A DNA stretch of 64,000 nucleotides from Agarivorans sp. TSD2052. Its GTDB lineage: Bacteria; Pseudomonadota; Gammaproteobacteria; Enterobacterales; Celerinatantimonadaceae. The notes below the pieces were generated by a model that saw nothing but the letters and a program-made list of their open reading frames with translations, searched no databases and was not told where the DNA came from. Location: the NCBI RefSeq assembly GCF_023238625.1, contig NZ_CP096670.1:4298001-4362000 (forward strand), in the 5' to 3' direction. The translations under genes were made by a program, and so were the position numbers. Positions 27,272-36,938 of the stretch are shown in pieces (the first letter of the stretch is position 1; every line of letters begins with the position of its first letter).

Positions 27272-28567
27272 TTAGTAGTTCTGACCTGAACATTGGCCTG
27301 TTTTAATATTGAAGTTGCCGCACGCTATCGGTGCTGTCCAATCAGCAACAATCAACGCAGACTCTTCAAGATGGTCTGTCCATGCATCACCAATTACGCC
27401 ACCAGCTGTTTGCCATACTGTCTCAAATTGACCGTCAGCTTGGATTTCACCAATAAGTACTGGTTTAGTTAGGTGGTGGTTAGTATTCATTACTGCGTAA
27501 CCGCCAGTTAAGTTAGGCACGGTGATACCGTACATTGCGTCACGTACTGGGTCAGTATCTGTAGTACCGGCTTTCTCAACCGCTTCAGCCCACATTTGGA
27601 AACCAATGTATGTTGCTTCCATTGGGTCGTTAGTTACACGCTTGTCGTCACCCGTGTAAGCTTTCCAAGCTTCAATAAAGCTTTCGTTTGCTTCGCTGTC
27701 AGCACTCTGGAAGTAGTTCCAAGCCGCTAAGTGACCCACAAGAGGCGCCGTATCAAAACCAGATAGTTCTTCTTCACCTACAGAGAAGGCCACTACTGGA
27801 ATGTCTTCTGCTGAGATACCTTGGTTAGCTAGCTCTTTGTAGAACGGTACGTTTGCATCACCATTAATGGTTGAAACAACCGCTGTTTTCTTACCTGCGC
27901 CACCAAATTTCTTCACATCAGAAACGATGGTTTGCCAATCAGAGTGACCAAATGGCGTGTAGTTAATCATGATGTCTGCGTCAGCGACGCCTTTAGACTT
28001 CAAGTAAGCTTCAAGAATTTTGTTAGTCGTACGTGGGTATACGTAATCGGTTCCCGCGAGTACCCAACGCTCAACACCTTCTTCTGCCATTAAGTAATCA
28101 ACCGCAGGAATAGCTTGTTGGTTAGGAGCAGCGCCCGTATAGAATACGTTTTTAGAGCTTTCTTCACCTTCGTATTGAACAGGGTAGAACAGCATGCCGT
28201 TCAGTTCTTCAATAACAGGCAGTACCGACTTACGCGATACCGACGTCCAACAACCGAAGATAACGTCCACTTGTTCTTTATCTAATAATTCACGGGCTTT
28301 TTCTGCAAACAAAGGCCAATTTGAAGCAGGATCAACCACTACCGGCTCAAGCTTTTTACCTAGTAGGCCACCTTTTTTGTTTTGCTCTTCAATCATCATT
28401 AACACCGTGTCTTTCAGTGTTGTTTCACTGATGGCCATGGTGCCTGATAAAGAGTGTAAAACACCCACTTTAATCGTTTCTGCTGCTTGTGCCGCATTCA
28501 TTGAAAAGGCTAGGGCTACGCCGCCCGCTACCGTTACCAACTTCTTCCATTTGCTATGTTGTGTCAT
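27272..28567 (-). CDS. urtA: urea ABC transporter substrate-binding protein UrtA
   Basis: The 431-residue protein starts with a signal peptide (SMNAAQA-AE, cleavage near residue 30). It shows UrtA features: IKVGVLHSLSGTMAISE, DVIFGCWTSVSRKSVLPV, NGMLFYPVQYEGEE, and TGGYAVMNTNHHLTKPVLIGEI. It captures urea or short amides in the periplasm. An in-frame start at 28633 exists, but ATG 28567 has AGGA upstream and gives a proper signal peptide. It is the first gene of urtABCDE, with a sigma-54 promoter at 28637-28652 and NtrC-like sites further upstream. Confidence 0.95.
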   Translation of the reverse strand: MTQHSKWKKLVTVAGGVALAFSMNAAQAAETIKVGVLHSLSGTMAISETTLKDTVLMMIEEQNKKGGLLGKKLEPVVVDPASNWPLFAEKARELLDKEQVDVIFGCWTSVSRKSVLPVIEELNGMLFYPVQYEGEESSKNVFYTGAAPNQQAIPAVDYLMAEEGVERWVLAGTDYVYPRTTNKILEAYLKSKGVADADIMINYTPFGHSDWQTIVSDVKKFGGAGKKTAVVSTINGDANVPFYKELANQGISAEDIPVVAFSVGEEELSGFDTAPLVGHLAAWNYFQSADSEANESFIEAWKAYTGDDKRVTNDPMEATYIGFQMWAEAVEKAGTTDTDPVRDAMYGITVPNLTGGYAVMNTNHHLTKPVLIGEIQADGQFETVWQTAGGVIGDAWTDHLEESALIVADWTAPIACGNFNIKTGQCSGQNY

Positions 28568-28636
28568 TGCTATATATCCTATTATTTTATAGTCCTTTAG
28601 AGCATGCGGTACCTCATGCAGTGCTGAATACACTAG

Positions 28637-28652
28637 AGCACTGACTGTGCCA
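28637..28652 (-). promoter_or_regulatory. sigma-54 promoter of urtABCDE
   Basis: On the minus strand the sequence is TGGCACAGTCAGTGCT. It has a perfect -24 element (TGGCAC) and the -12 GC with correct spacing (consensus TGGCAC-N5-TTGCW, one mismatch). Transcription would begin about 60 bases before the urtA ATG. Confidence 0.75.
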
Positions 28653-28748
28653 AAGAAGACAAAAACAATAAAATCAACAACTTAATAAACAAAGGTCAAA
28701 ATTAACAAATCATTAACGCACAGTTTTCGAGCGAACCACTCTAAAAAA

Positions 28749-28858
28749 TGCACCAAAATGATCAACTAGCAAGCAACCCCCAAATTGACGCACCTTTTTG
28801 AAACAAACGCACCAAATTGATCCAATTCGAAACCAAAGAAAAGCACCAATGTGGTACA
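28749..28858. promoter_or_regulatory. cluster of NtrC-like enhancer sites between urtA and ureD
   Basis: Four sites resemble the NtrC consensus TGCACC-N4/5-TGGTGCA: 28749-28765 (TGCACCAAAATGATCAA), 28789-28805 (weak), 28809-28825 (CGCACCAAATTGATCCA) and 28842-28858 (AGCACCAATGTGGTACA, the best). Spacings are 40, 20 and 33 bases. They stand about 100-200 bases from the urtA promoter and 30-140 bases from the ureD promoter, as enhancers do. Confidence 0.65.
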
Positions 28859-28887
28859 AAGTCGCGCCTATAGTCAGGCTGAAAAAC

Positions 28888-28903
28888 TGGTTTGTTTCTT
28901 GCT
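28888..28903 (+). promoter_or_regulatory. candidate sigma-54 promoter of the urease operon
   Basis: TGGTTTGTTTCTTGCT keeps the -24 GG and a full -12 TTGCT at the right spacing, with three mismatches in the rest of the -24 element. Transcription would start about 40 bases before the ureD GTG. Confidence 0.55.
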
Positions 28904-28955
28904 GTATATAGCTAAGCAAAAAGAATCGAAACAATCAGTTAGCCAAGGGACCAAT

Positions 28956-29840
28956 GTGAGCCAGCTTATTCAAACCAAGCACAGCAAGACATCAGCACCG
29001 ATTAAACAAGGTTGGTTAGCTCAGCTTGATCTCGGCTTTGCGCCTATTGCTAACAAAACACGGTTAACGCTCAACAAGAGCATTGGCCCGTTAAGGGTAC
29101 AGCGACCGTTTCATCCGGAATTAACCGCACCAGACTGCTGCCACGTTTATTTGTTACACCCACCGGGTGGTTTAGTGGCGGGCGACAAACTGCTCATGAA
29201 TGTAGAGTGCTTTGAAGGCAGTAAAGTGGTACTGACCACCCCGGCCTCTGGCAAGTTATACCGCTCTAACTTGGCCCGCCAACAGCAATCTCAGCAGCAG
29301 CGTTTCCATGTGCAAAATAACAGCAGCCTGGAATGGCTTCCTCCCGAAACGATTGTGTTTAATGGTGCGCAAGGGCGTTTAGACAGCCACTTTATGCTGC
29401 AGGGTAATGCGCAATTGATTGCCTGGGAAATTACCTGTCTAGGCCGTAAAGCCAGTGAGGAAGACTTTGATAACGGCGAGTTACTGCAATCAATCAAAGT
29501 GTATCGAGAACAGCGCCCACTATTAATTGAAAATACCCGTATACATAACGCCATTACCGCTAACAACCCAGCGGCGCTGGCAGGTAAACACGTTTACGCC
29601 TGCATGTTAGCCACGGTTGACCAACTCAGCGAAGCTGAGCAAAAACAATTATTGGAAGATCTTCGTCAACAACTAAGTTGCCCAGAGATTGGGGCAACCT
29701 TGGTAAGAGGCTTAATCATTTTACGCTATTTGGGTGATAAGGCTGAAATCGTACGCCAACAGTTTGAAGAAGCATGGGCGGTCATTCGCCCACGCACCTT
29801 AGGACATGTCGCAGTGCGTCCACGCATTTGGAATACCTAA
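28956..29840 (+). CDS. ureD: urease accessory protein UreD
   Basis: The 294-residue protein is a UreD/UreH scaffold for nickel insertion; it binds the urease apoenzyme with UreF and UreG. Family segments are [47 protein letters not shown] and [11 protein letters not shown]. An open frame extends back to a GTG at 28851, but that region contains the NtrC site and promoter. GTG at 28956 is five bases after AAGGGA and gives the normal length. It opens ureDABCEFG-ureJ. Confidence 0.95.
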   Translation: MSQLIQTKHSKTSAPIKQGWLAQLDLGFAPIANKTRLTLNKSIGPLRVQRPFHPELTAPDCCHVYLLHPPGGLVAGDKLLMNVECFEGSKVVLTTPASGKLYRSNLARQQQSQQQRFHVQNNSSLEWLPPETIVFNGAQGRLDSHFMLQGNAQLIAWEITCLGRKASEEDFDNGELLQSIKVYREQRPLLIENTRIHNAITANNPAALAGKHVYACMLATVDQLSEAEQKQLLEDLRQQLSCPEIGATLVRGLIILRYLGDKAEIVRQQFEEAWAVIRPRTLGHVAVRPRIWNT

Positions 29841-29862
29841 TTTAAAACACTACGAGGCAAAC

Positions 29863-30165
29863 ATGGAATTAACCCCTAGAGAGAAAGATAAGTTATTGCT
29901 GTTTACCGCATTTTTGGTCGCCGAGCGACGCAAAAACAAAGGGCTAAAACTCAACTACCCAGAAACGGTAGCCTACCTCTCGGCCAGTATTGTTGAAGGC
30001 GCGCGCGAAGGTCGCCGAGTTGCCGAGTTAATGAGCTGGGGACGCACCCTGTTAACCCGCGACGACGTTATGGATGGCATTGCCGAAATGGTGCACGAAG
30101 TACAGGTGGAAGCCACTTTCCCCGACGGCACCAAATTAGTCACCGTGCATAACCCGATCCCTTAG
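29863..30165 (+). CDS. ureA: urease gamma subunit UreA
   Basis: The 100-residue protein has the canonical gamma-subunit length and start ([14 protein letters not shown]), with [11 protein letters not shown]-like and [20 protein letters not shown] segments. It packs with UreB and UreC in the cytoplasmic urease trimer. A longer frame begins at 29806 inside ureD, but the ATG at 29863 preceded by GAGG is the true start. The gene lies 22 bases after ureD. Confidence 0.97.
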   Translation: MELTPREKDKLLLFTAFLVAERRKNKGLKLNYPETVAYLSASIVEGAREGRRVAELMSWGRTLLTRDDVMDGIAEMVHEVQVEATFPDGTKLVTVHNPIP

Positions 30166-30187
30166 GCCACCAATAAAGGAACAACAA

Positions 30188-30511
30188 ATGATACCTGGAG
30201 AACTGATCATTGAAGACGGTTGGATAGAGCTAAATCAAGGTTTAGCTACCGTAACCGTTGACGTTGCCAATAGTGGTGACCGCCCCGTGCAAGTAGGTTC
30301 GCACTACCATTTTGCCGAAACTAACCCGGCCTTACATTTTGACCGTAAAGCGGCACTGGGCTTTCGCCTAAATATTGCCGCTGGCACCGCGGTGCGCTTT
30401 GAGCCTGGCCAGAGCCGTAAGGTAGAGCTAGTGGCACTTAGCGGTAAACGCGAAGTGTACGGCTTTAGAGGGGAAGTAATGGGTAGCTTAGACAGCGAGG
30501 AACAAGCATGA
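30188..30511 (+). CDS. ureB: urease beta subunit UreB
   Basis: The 107-residue subunit matches the family end to end: [52 protein letters not shown] and [10 protein letters not shown]. It stabilises the active-site region of UreC. Its last four bases overlap the ureC start (ATGA), so translation of the two is coupled. Confidence 0.97.
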   Translation: MIPGELIIEDGWIELNQGLATVTVDVANSGDRPVQVGSHYHFAETNPALHFDRKAALGFRLNIAAGTAVRFEPGQSRKVELVALSGKREVYGFRGEVMGSLDSEEQA

Positions 30512-32214
30512 GCAAGATGGATAAACGCGCCTATGCCGAAATGTTCGGCCCCACCGTAGGTGATAAAGTACGCCTAGGCGATACCGAGCTAATCATTCAA
30601 GTAGAAAAAGATTACGCTCAATACGGCAGCGAAGTGAAGTTTGGTGGCGGTAAGGTGATTCGTGATGGGATGGGACAAAGCCAAGCCGGCTGCGCCATGG
30701 TACCTGACACGGTGATTACCAACGCCTTAATCTTAGATCATTGGGGCATTGTGAAAGCCGATATTGCCTTAAAAGAAGGTCGTATTCAGGCGATTGGTAA
30801 AGCCGGTAACCCCGATATTCAAGATAATATCGACATTGAAATTGGTGCCGGTACCGAAGTCATCGCCGGCGAAGGCCAAATTGTTACCGCTGGCGGCGTA
30901 GACTCACACATCCACTTCATTTGCCCACAGCAAATCGAAGAAGCTTTAATGTCAGGCACCACCACCATGTTAGGTGGCGGTACAGGCCCAGCAACGGGTA
31001 CCAACGCGACCACTTGTACCCCAGGGCCTTTCCACCTAGGCAAAATGTTACAAGCCGCCGATAGTTTCCCAATGAACTTAGGGTTTTTAGGCAAGGGCAA
31101 CGCCAGCCTACCGCGCCCACTAGAAGAGCAACTGATCGCCGGTGCCATGGGCTTAAAACTGCATGAAGACTGGGGCACCACGCCAATGTCTATCGACAAC
31201 TGTTTAACCGTGGCAGAAAATTACGACGTACAGGTAGCCATTCATACCGATACTTTAAACGAATCTGGTTTTGTAGAAGATACCATTGCAGCCTTTAAAG
31301 GTAGGGTCATTCATACCTATCACACCGAAGGCGCCGGTGGTGGTCATGCTCCCGATATTATTACTGCTTGTGGCTTAGACAATGTATTACCGTCTTCTAC
31401 CAACCCTACTCGCCCCTACACCATCAATACCGTAGACGAGCACTTAGACATGCTGATGGTATGTCACCACCTTGATCCGGCTATTCCTGAAGACGTCGCC
31501 TTTGCCGACTCTCGAATTCGTAAAGAAACCATTGCCGCCGAAGACATTTTACATGACTTAGGCGCTTTCTCGATGATTGCCTCTGATTCACAAGCAATGG
31601 GCCGGGTTGGTGAAGTCATTACACGTACTTGGCAAACCGCCCACAAAATGAAAGTTCAGCGAGGTTTATTACCAGAAGATAAAGACATTGGCTGTGATAA
31701 CTTTCGTGCTAAACGCTACGTAGCCAAATACACCATAAACCCGGCGATTACTCATGGTATCGCCCATGAGGTTGGCTCTATCGAAGTGGGTAAATTAGCC
31801 GACTTGGTGTTATGGAAGCCGGCCTTTTTTGGCGCTAAACCTTCGCTCATTATCAAAGGCGGTGCCATTGCCGCAGCGCCAATGGGCGACCCTAACGCAT
31901 CGATCCCAACCCCTCAACCCGTGCATTATCGCCCAATGTTTGGCGCCTATGGTAAAGCCATGAGTGAAACTCGAGTGACCTTCGTCTGCCAAGCCGCAAT
32001 AGACGCCAAAGTGAAAGAAACCTTGGGTTTAACCAGCCGTTTAGTGGCCTGTAAAAATACCCGTAGTATCAAAAAACAAGACATGGTGCATAACCATTAT
32101 CAACCCCATATGGAAGTAGATTCACAAACCTACGAAGTACGCGCCGATGGTCAGCTACTGGAGTGTGAACCCGCCACTGAATTACCGCTGGCTCAGCGTT
32201 ACTTTTTATTTTAA
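30508..32214 (+). CDS. ureC: urease alpha (catalytic) subunit UreC
   Basis: The 568-residue subunit hydrolyses urea to ammonia and carbamate at a bi-nickel centre. All key residues are visible: nickel ligands in DSHIHFICP (about His134/136), the carbamylated Lys in GLKLHEDWG (about 217), His in [12 protein letters not shown] and [12 protein letters not shown], the flap segment MVCHHLD (catalytic His about 320), and Asp in [10 protein letters not shown] (about 360). Nothing is missing, so an active enzyme is expected. It is 11 bases ahead of ureE. Confidence 0.98.
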   Translation: MSKMDKRAYAEMFGPTVGDKVRLGDTELIIQVEKDYAQYGSEVKFGGGKVIRDGMGQSQAGCAMVPDTVITNALILDHWGIVKADIALKEGRIQAIGKAGNPDIQDNIDIEIGAGTEVIAGEGQIVTAGGVDSHIHFICPQQIEEALMSGTTTMLGGGTGPATGTNATTCTPGPFHLGKMLQAADSFPMNLGFLGKGNASLPRPLEEQLIAGAMGLKLHEDWGTTPMSIDNCLTVAENYDVQVAIHTDTLNESGFVEDTIAAFKGRVIHTYHTEGAGGGHAPDIITACGLDNVLPSSTNPTRPYTINTVDEHLDMLMVCHHLDPAIPEDVAFADSRIRKETIAAEDILHDLGAFSMIASDSQAMGRVGEVITRTWQTAHKMKVQRGLLPEDKDIGCDNFRAKRYVAKYTINPAITHGIAHEVGSIEVGKLADLVLWKPAFFGAKPSLIIKGGAIAAAPMGDPNASIPTPQPVHYRPMFGAYGKAMSETRVTFVCQAAIDAKVKETLGLTSRLVACKNTRSIKKQDMVHNHYQPHMEVDSQTYEVRADGQLLECEPATELPLAQRYFLF

Positions 32215-32225
32215 GGAGAGAATGA

Positions 32226-32672
32226 ATGTTAAAGGTGTATCAAACCCTCCATCACTACCATGGCCCGGTGCATCATCAGGTGGTATTGAGTTACGAACTG
32301 CGTAAAAAAGCGCGAATTAAGGCACAAACCGAAGACAAGCAAGACATTGGCTTTTTTTTAGAGCGTGGCCAAGTGCTGCAAAACGGCCAGTTTCTTGAAG
32401 CCGAAAATGGCGAAGTGGTGGAAATTAAAAGTGCCGATGAGTTAGTGACTACCGCCTATAGCGATGACCCTTTGATGTTCGCAAAGGTTTGCTATCACTT
32501 AGGTAACCGCCATACGCCGCTACAAATTGGTGAAGGTTGGGTGCGCTTTCAGCCAGACCATGTATTGCAAGATTTAGTCGAGCTTTACGGTTTGCGTGTT
32601 GAACAACACCAAGGACCTTTTGACCCAGAGACGGGCGCTTACCATAGCCATTTGCCGGCGCATAGTCACTAA
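32226..32672 (+). CDS. ureE: urease accessory nickel metallochaperone UreE
   Basis: The 148-residue protein delivers nickel to the UreDFG-urease complex. It has the N-terminal peptide-binding domain (RKKARIKAQTEDKQDIGFFLERG) and the C-terminal metal-binding domain with GNRHTPLQ and VEQHQGPFDPE. The C-terminus is mildly His-rich (AYHSHLPAHSH). Its stop overlaps the ureF start by one base. Confidence 0.95.
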   Translation: MLKVYQTLHHYHGPVHHQVVLSYELRKKARIKAQTEDKQDIGFFLERGQVLQNGQFLEAENGEVVEIKSADELVTTAYSDDPLMFAKVCYHLGNRHTPLQIGEGWVRFQPDHVLQDLVELYGLRVEQHQGPFDPETGAYHSHLPAHSH

Positions 32673-33340
32673 TGAGTAGCTTGGCTCAACTGCAGCTGAT
32701 GCGATTGGTTAGCCCAAGCTTGCCAGTAGGTGGTTTTGCCTACTCGCAAGGTTTGGAGTATGCCATTGAGAACGGCTGGGTAAATAATCCAAATCAGCTA
32801 AATAGCTGGATTAGTGGCTGCTTAGATGCAGGTTTAGCCTGCTTAGATATTCCGATGTTAGCGGCACTCTATCGGGCATTGGCTGAGCAAGACTACGCCA
32901 AATTTGAGTGCTTGAATTTGGAACTAATTGCTAGCCGAGAAACTCTCGAATTAGAACTTGAAGATGTGCAAATGGGTAATGCCTTACGCACCTTATTAAA
33001 CCAACTGGACGCTAACATTACCAAGCCACTGAGCGACGAAGCCATGAGTTGGACCAGCATGTTTGCTTTAGCTGGAGTGCATTGGCAAGTAGAACTCAAT
33101 CAACTGGCTGATGGTTATTTATGGACATGGTTAGAAAACCAATTAGCGGTAGCCGGTAAAACCCTCCCCCTAGGGCAAACCGCTTGCCAGAAATTGCTGA
33201 GCGAATTACTCCCTAAACTTCCTACTGCGCGTGAATCAGGGCTCGCTCTACCTTTTGAACAGATTAGCGGGTCACTGCCAGCCTTGAGCTTGGCCAGTAC
33301 CTTACATGAAACCCAATATTGTCGACTGTTCCGCTCTTAA
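32672..33340 (+). CDS. ureF: urease accessory protein UreF
   Basis: The 222-residue all-helical protein shows the family start LMRLVSPSLPVGGFAYSQGLE and the conserved SRET-like segment ASRETLELELEDVQMG. The C-terminal region is LALPFEQISGSLPALSLASTLHETQYCRLFRS. UreF bridges UreD and UreG and is proposed to gate GTP-dependent nickel transfer. It overlaps ureE by one base. Confidence 0.95.
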   Translation: MSSLAQLQLMRLVSPSLPVGGFAYSQGLEYAIENGWVNNPNQLNSWISGCLDAGLACLDIPMLAALYRALAEQDYAKFECLNLELIASRETLELELEDVQMGNALRTLLNQLDANITKPLSDEAMSWTSMFALAGVHWQVELNQLADGYLWTWLENQLAVAGKTLPLGQTACQKLLSELLPKLPTARESGLALPFEQISGSLPALSLASTLHETQYCRLFRS

Positions 33341-33370
33341 GCGCAGCAGCAATTATGAGGAATAAAAACC

Positions 33371-34006
33371 ATGAGCATTAAACAAACCTTACGTGTAGGA
33401 GTCGGTGGCCCAGTAGGTTCTGGCAAAACAGCGCTACTAACCGCCTTATGTCGAGAGCTAAAAGATCGCTTCAACCTAGCCGTAGTGACCAATGACATTT
33501 ACACCAAAGAAGATGCACAATTTTTATTACGCAATGACGCGTTAGCCGAAGATCGTATTTTAGGCGTTGAGACAGGCGGGTGTCCGCATACCGCGATCCG
33601 CGAAGATGCCTCGATGAATCTAGCCGCGATTGCTGAGCTAAACCGTCGTCACAAAGGATTAGATCTAGTTCTGGTTGAAAGTGGCGGTGACAACCTGAGT
33701 GCTACGTTTAGCCCCGAGTTAAGCGATTTAACCCTCTATGTGATTGACGTAAGTGCTGGCGATAAAATCCCGCGAAAAGGCGGGCCCGGTATTACTAAGT
33801 CAGACTTATTAATCATCAACAAAACCGATTTAGCCCCTTATGTGGGTGCGTCTCTTGAGGTGATGGATCGTGATGCTAAAAAAATGCGCGGTGAGCGCCC
33901 ATTTGTATTCAGCAACCTTAAAACCAATCAGGGTTTACAAGACATCATCAGCTTCATTATTGAGCAAGGCATGTTAGAAGAAACTAGCCCAGCCACTGCT
34001 AACTAA
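33371..34006 (+). CDS. ureG: urease accessory GTPase UreG
   Basis: The 211-residue GTPase has the P-loop [10 protein letters not shown] (about 11-20), the nickel-binding CPH in [15 protein letters not shown] (about 70-80), [17 protein letters not shown] and the guanine-binding NKTDLA. GTP hydrolysis drives nickel insertion. It follows ureF by 30 bases with its own AGGA ribosome site. Confidence 0.97.
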   Translation: MSIKQTLRVGVGGPVGSGKTALLTALCRELKDRFNLAVVTNDIYTKEDAQFLLRNDALAEDRILGVETGGCPHTAIREDASMNLAAIAELNRRHKGLDLVLVESGGDNLSATFSPELSDLTLYVIDVSAGDKIPRKGGPGITKSDLLIINKTDLAPYVGASLEVMDRDAKKMRGERPFVFSNLKTNQGLQDIISFIIEQGMLEETSPATAN

Positions 34007-34030
34007 TCTATTTTATAAGGATATTGACCC

Positions 34031-34594
34031 ATGAAAAAACTACTTACCTTAACCGCAGGCCTACTATTTAGCTTACCTGGTTTTGCCCACGAAGGCGCAC
34101 ACCACGGCCTATCTGCTGGGCTATTACACCCGCTAACAGGTATAGACCATTTGTTGGCTTTAAGCTTAATTGGCCTACTGGCGAGTCAAACGGGCAAGCT
34201 CAAACTAAGCCTAAGCCAAAGCTTGTTTGCTTTAGTATTGGCAGCGCTAGTCGCTAGCTTTGGGCTTGTACCACCAATGTTAGAAACAGGTTTAGCGGTA
34301 TCATTATTAGTGATGGCGGTATTAGTCGCTAAGTTGTTACCGCGCTCTGCAGGCATCGCCGGCTTAGTGGTATGTTTGGTGGCGGCTTTACACGGTGCAG
34401 CCCATGGTAACGAAGTACCCGCCGGTGCTGATTTAACACTATTCTTCGCAGGTTTTATTGCTAGCTCTGTCACCTTAATTTGTGGTGGTTACCTACTAGG
34501 TAAAGCTGCCCTACGCTCCCAGCATGGTCTAACAATAACGCGTGCTATTGCAGGCCTAACAGCCGCCTTTGGCCTAAGTGCGCTACTTGCCTAA
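34031..34594 (+). CDS. ureJ: HupE/UreJ family nickel permease-like protein
   Basis: The 187-residue membrane protein has a signal sequence (LPGFA-HEG) and the family motif HPLTGIDHLLAL (about 36-47), with a second His cluster ALHGAAHGNEVPAG (about 118-131). About six helices are predicted. HupE/UreJ proteins are thought to bring nickel (or cobalt) across membranes. Location at the end of the urease operon, 24 bases after ureG, supports nickel supply for UreC. Confidence 0.9.
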   Translation: MKKLLTLTAGLLFSLPGFAHEGAHHGLSAGLLHPLTGIDHLLALSLIGLLASQTGKLKLSLSQSLFALVLAALVASFGLVPPMLETGLAVSLLVMAVLVAKLLPRSAGIAGLVVCLVAALHGAAHGNEVPAGADLTLFFAGFIASSVTLICGGYLLGKAALRSQHGLTITRAIAGLTAAFGLSALLA

Positions 34595-34608
34595 GGGACC
34601 ATTTAAAA

Positions 34609-34636
34609 CGCCGCTAGCCCTGTTTTGCTAGCGGCG
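34609..34636 (+). terminator. terminator hairpin of the urease operon
   Basis: CGCCGCTAGC pairs perfectly with GCTAGCGGCG around an eight-base loop, 14 bases after the ureJ stop. The T-run is imperfect (GTTTTT, about 12 bases on). Confidence 0.65.
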
Positions 34637-34668
34637 ACATCATCAAGTTTTTGCGGCATAATACCGCT

Positions 34669-36075
34669 ATGAGTATCAATTCTTTGTCAATACAGCCACT
34701 GCAGCAGCAATGCCAAATTAGGCCTGAGCATATTGCGTTGAGCATTGGTGAGCAACACTTTAGCTACCAACAGCTAAACACCATGGTTAACGCCACCGCA
34801 GCGCAACTGCGTAAGCAAGGTGTGGGCGAAGGTTCAAGAGTATGTTGTTTTGGCGAAGACCCGCTGCGCATGTTACTGCTACAGTTGTGTAGTTTGCAGC
34901 TAGCTTATGTGTATTGTCCGCTTAATCACCACCACCCACTCCAGCAGCTACAAAGCCTCAGCCAATCGGTAGATAGCCAGTTTTATTGGAGCGATCTAGC
35001 GCTGCCTTTAGCACCAGCAGTGCAGATTGAGTTCAATCCCTTTCAAGATATGGATATTGAGCCGGTCACCAGACTTGATGCCGAACGGCCGCTTAGCATG
35101 GTATTTACTTCCGGCAGCAGCGGCCCACCTAAAGCGGTAGTGCATTGTTGGCGAAATCACTATTACAGCGCCCTAGGCTCGCAAACCGTCATCCCGCTAA
35201 CTGAACAAGACCAGTGGCTGTTGTCACTGCCGCTCTATCATATTGGCGGCCAAGCCATTGTATGGCGTTGTTTACTGGCTGGCGCTCGCATTGTGGTGGC
35301 GCAAAACAAAGGCCGTGTTTTCCCTGATTTAGTCGCCAGCGACACCACCCATGTCTCTTTGGTCCCTACGCAGCTCTATCGCTTACTTACCCAAGCCAAA
35401 TTCTGGGCCAGCGCGCTGAGTCTTAAACACATTCTGATTGGTGGCGCCGCCTGTAACGATAGCTTATTGGAAGATGCCATTAGCCGTGGCTTTCAGGTGT
35501 ACAGCTCCTATGGGAGCAGCGAGTTAAGCTCGCAGGTGGCTACGCGCAACCACCGCCTAGAACACCCCACCTATCAGTTGTTACCTCACCGCCACGCCAA
35601 AATTCATCAAGGTGAAATTTATTTGCGCGGCGAGACCTTATTTTTAGGCTATTGGAAAAATGGCGAAATACTTCGCCCCAGTGACCCCAAAGGCTGGTTT
35701 AACAGTGGCGATACTGGGCGTATTGAAGGCAACCGGCTATATACACTGGGTCGCAGCAACAACATGTTTATTTGTGCTGGTGAAAACATTCAGCCTGAAG
35801 AAATAGAGCTGGCATTACTGCAACACCCACAGATCAATCAAGCGATTGTGGTTCCTCAGCAAAATAGTGAGTATGGCCAACGGCCAGTGGCTTTTATTAG
35901 CAGTGAAGCTCCGCTAGGCAAGCTGCCACTGAATCAATTTTTACGTCAGCAGCTTGCGGCTATCAAGTTACCGATAGCCTATTTTGAGTTACCCGAGCAA
36001 AACTCACTCAAACCTTCGCGTGGTGAGTTAAGCGACTTAGCGAATTACAGGTCTAGCTGTTGCGACCAATGTTGA
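34669..36075 (+). CDS. menE: o-succinylbenzoate-CoA ligase-like protein (MenE)
   Basis: The 468-residue enzyme is an acyl-CoA synthetase of the AMP-binding family, with the P-loop MVFTSGSSGPPKAVVH (about 142-157), the Y-G-S-S-E acyl motif YSSYGSSELSS, the adenylate Asp in GWFNSGDTGRIEG, and the C-terminal Lys in NSLKPSRGEL. Length and layout fit MenE of menaquinone synthesis, which would activate o-succinylbenzoate; no other men gene is in the window, so the symbol rests on family resemblance. Translation probably starts at ATG 34669, not the TTG 18 bases earlier. Its end overlaps a small gene on the other strand. Confidence 0.75.
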   Translation: MSINSLSIQPLQQQCQIRPEHIALSIGEQHFSYQQLNTMVNATAAQLRKQGVGEGSRVCCFGEDPLRMLLLQLCSLQLAYVYCPLNHHHPLQQLQSLSQSVDSQFYWSDLALPLAPAVQIEFNPFQDMDIEPVTRLDAERPLSMVFTSGSSGPPKAVVHCWRNHYYSALGSQTVIPLTEQDQWLLSLPLYHIGGQAIVWRCLLAGARIVVAQNKGRVFPDLVASDTTHVSLVPTQLYRLLTQAKFWASALSLKHILIGGAACNDSLLEDAISRGFQVYSSYGSSELSSQVATRNHRLEHPTYQLLPHRHAKIHQGEIYLRGETLFLGYWKNGEILRPSDPKGWFNSGDTGRIEGNRLYTLGRSNNMFICAGENIQPEEIELALLQHPQINQAIVVPQQNSEYGQRPVAFISSEAPLGKLPLNQFLRQQLAAIKLPIAYFELPEQNSLKPSRGELSDLANYRSSCCDQC

Positions 36076-36254
36076 AACTCTGAAATATTAATCCAAGATT
36101 GTTGATAGGCATGTTGCAAGGCTGATTGTTGCTGCTCTTTAAGGTTTTGATGGGAATCAGGAACAAAACAGCATGCTCCTTTAAAGAATTGTTCTCTTTC
36201 AGCTAAGTAACGGCTTAGCAATCCGGTTTTTGCGAAGTTAATGTCACTTCTCAT
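36045..36254 (-). CDS. small conserved-looking protein, unknown function
   Basis: The 69-residue product is soluble and Gln-rich, with a central GACCFVPDS segment and a C-terminal helix-like YQQSWINISEFQHWSQQ. I do not recognise it. A good AAGGAG five bases before ATG 36254 supports translation. Its 3' end overlaps the 3' end of the convergent menE-like gene by 31 bases, which is unusual in this window and constrains both sequences. Confidence 0.55.
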   Translation of the reverse strand: MRSDINFAKTGLLSRYLAEREQFFKGACCFVPDSHQNLKEQQQSALQHAYQQSWINISEFQHWSQQLDL

Positions 36255-36489
36255 AAGCACTCCTTACGACTAATAATAGTTAGCGCCCAGCGGTAAGCAT
36301 TAGTTCTACTTCCACTACCTCTAGATTTAGCACGCTCTGTGAGTAGCGACAAGCTTTAATCGAATGATTTGAATAAACTATCTAAGGTGTCACGAATATT
36401 TTCCGTCTATCACTCGTTATTACACAGGCCTTGTTTACCCTCGTGCCGATGAGCACTAAAATGCTCCTTAGATTAATTAAGAGGTGAAT

Positions 36490-36876
36490 ATGAAACGAAG
36501 TGTTTTACTACTCAGTGCATTGTTAGCGTTGGCGGCCAATCCAAGTTATGCAAATCCTGAATTGGGAGTAATGGTTGGCAGCGATAACGGGATCAGTGCT
36601 CAGTTTGATGATATTCGCGTCAATCTTGGGTTTAACGATTTATCGCTCAGCGCCGATAAGATGTTTGATTTTAAAGAGCAGCCCTATTTCTATTACGGGT
36701 TTGGCGGTAAGCTCAGTGACAGTAAGCACAAAAAGTTAGGGGCTAGAGCTGTATTTGGCGCAAATAGAGCTGTGGAACAATTCCGTTTTTTCGCCGAAGT
36801 ACAGCCGATTATCTATGTGGTAGACAACATAGATGTGAAGCTTGAATTTAGTGCCGGAGTTCGTTATATGTTCTAA
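36490..36876 (+). CDS. small exported protein, outer-membrane-like
   Basis: The 128-residue protein has a clear signal peptide (cleavage near NPSYA-NPE, residue 22). The mature part is made of alternating polar and hydrophobic residues, aromatic-rich, and ends in VRYMF; a C-terminal Phe is typical of outer-membrane beta-barrels. It is short for a barrel and I cannot name the family. AGAGG lies six bases before ATG 36490; an in-frame GTG six bases upstream is less likely. The 229 bases before it hold no gene. Confidence 0.65.
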   Translation: MKRSVLLLSALLALAANPSYANPELGVMVGSDNGISAQFDDIRVNLGFNDLSLSADKMFDFKEQPYFYYGFGGKLSDSKHKKLGARAVFGANRAVEQFRFFAEVQPIIYVVDNIDVKLEFSAGVRYMF

Positions 36877-36893
36877 ATTAGGCTAATTTCCTG

Positions 36894-36934
36894 CCATTCT
36901 CTGCTAGCCTTAAAGCAACTGCGGCAGAGAATGG
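36894..36934 (+). repeat. 11-base perfect inverted repeat over a gene start
   Basis: CCATTCTCTGC (36894-36904) is the exact reverse complement of GCAGAGAATGG (36924-36934), with a 19-base spacer. The right arm ends four bases before the ATG at 36939 and covers the purine-rich stretch that would serve as its ribosome site. It could be a terminator for the gene upstream, an operator, or an RNA hairpin limiting translation. Confidence 0.55.
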
Positions 36935-36938
36935 GATA

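Noticed and set aside
30819-31199. A 126-codon open frame antisense to ureC
   Set aside because: It is a shadow of the strongly conserved urease alpha gene, with no ribosome site.
36045-36254. Ribosome modulation factor (Rmf)
   Set aside because: Size and a few Cys/Pro and Trp positions are similar, but the conserved Rmf segments are missing.
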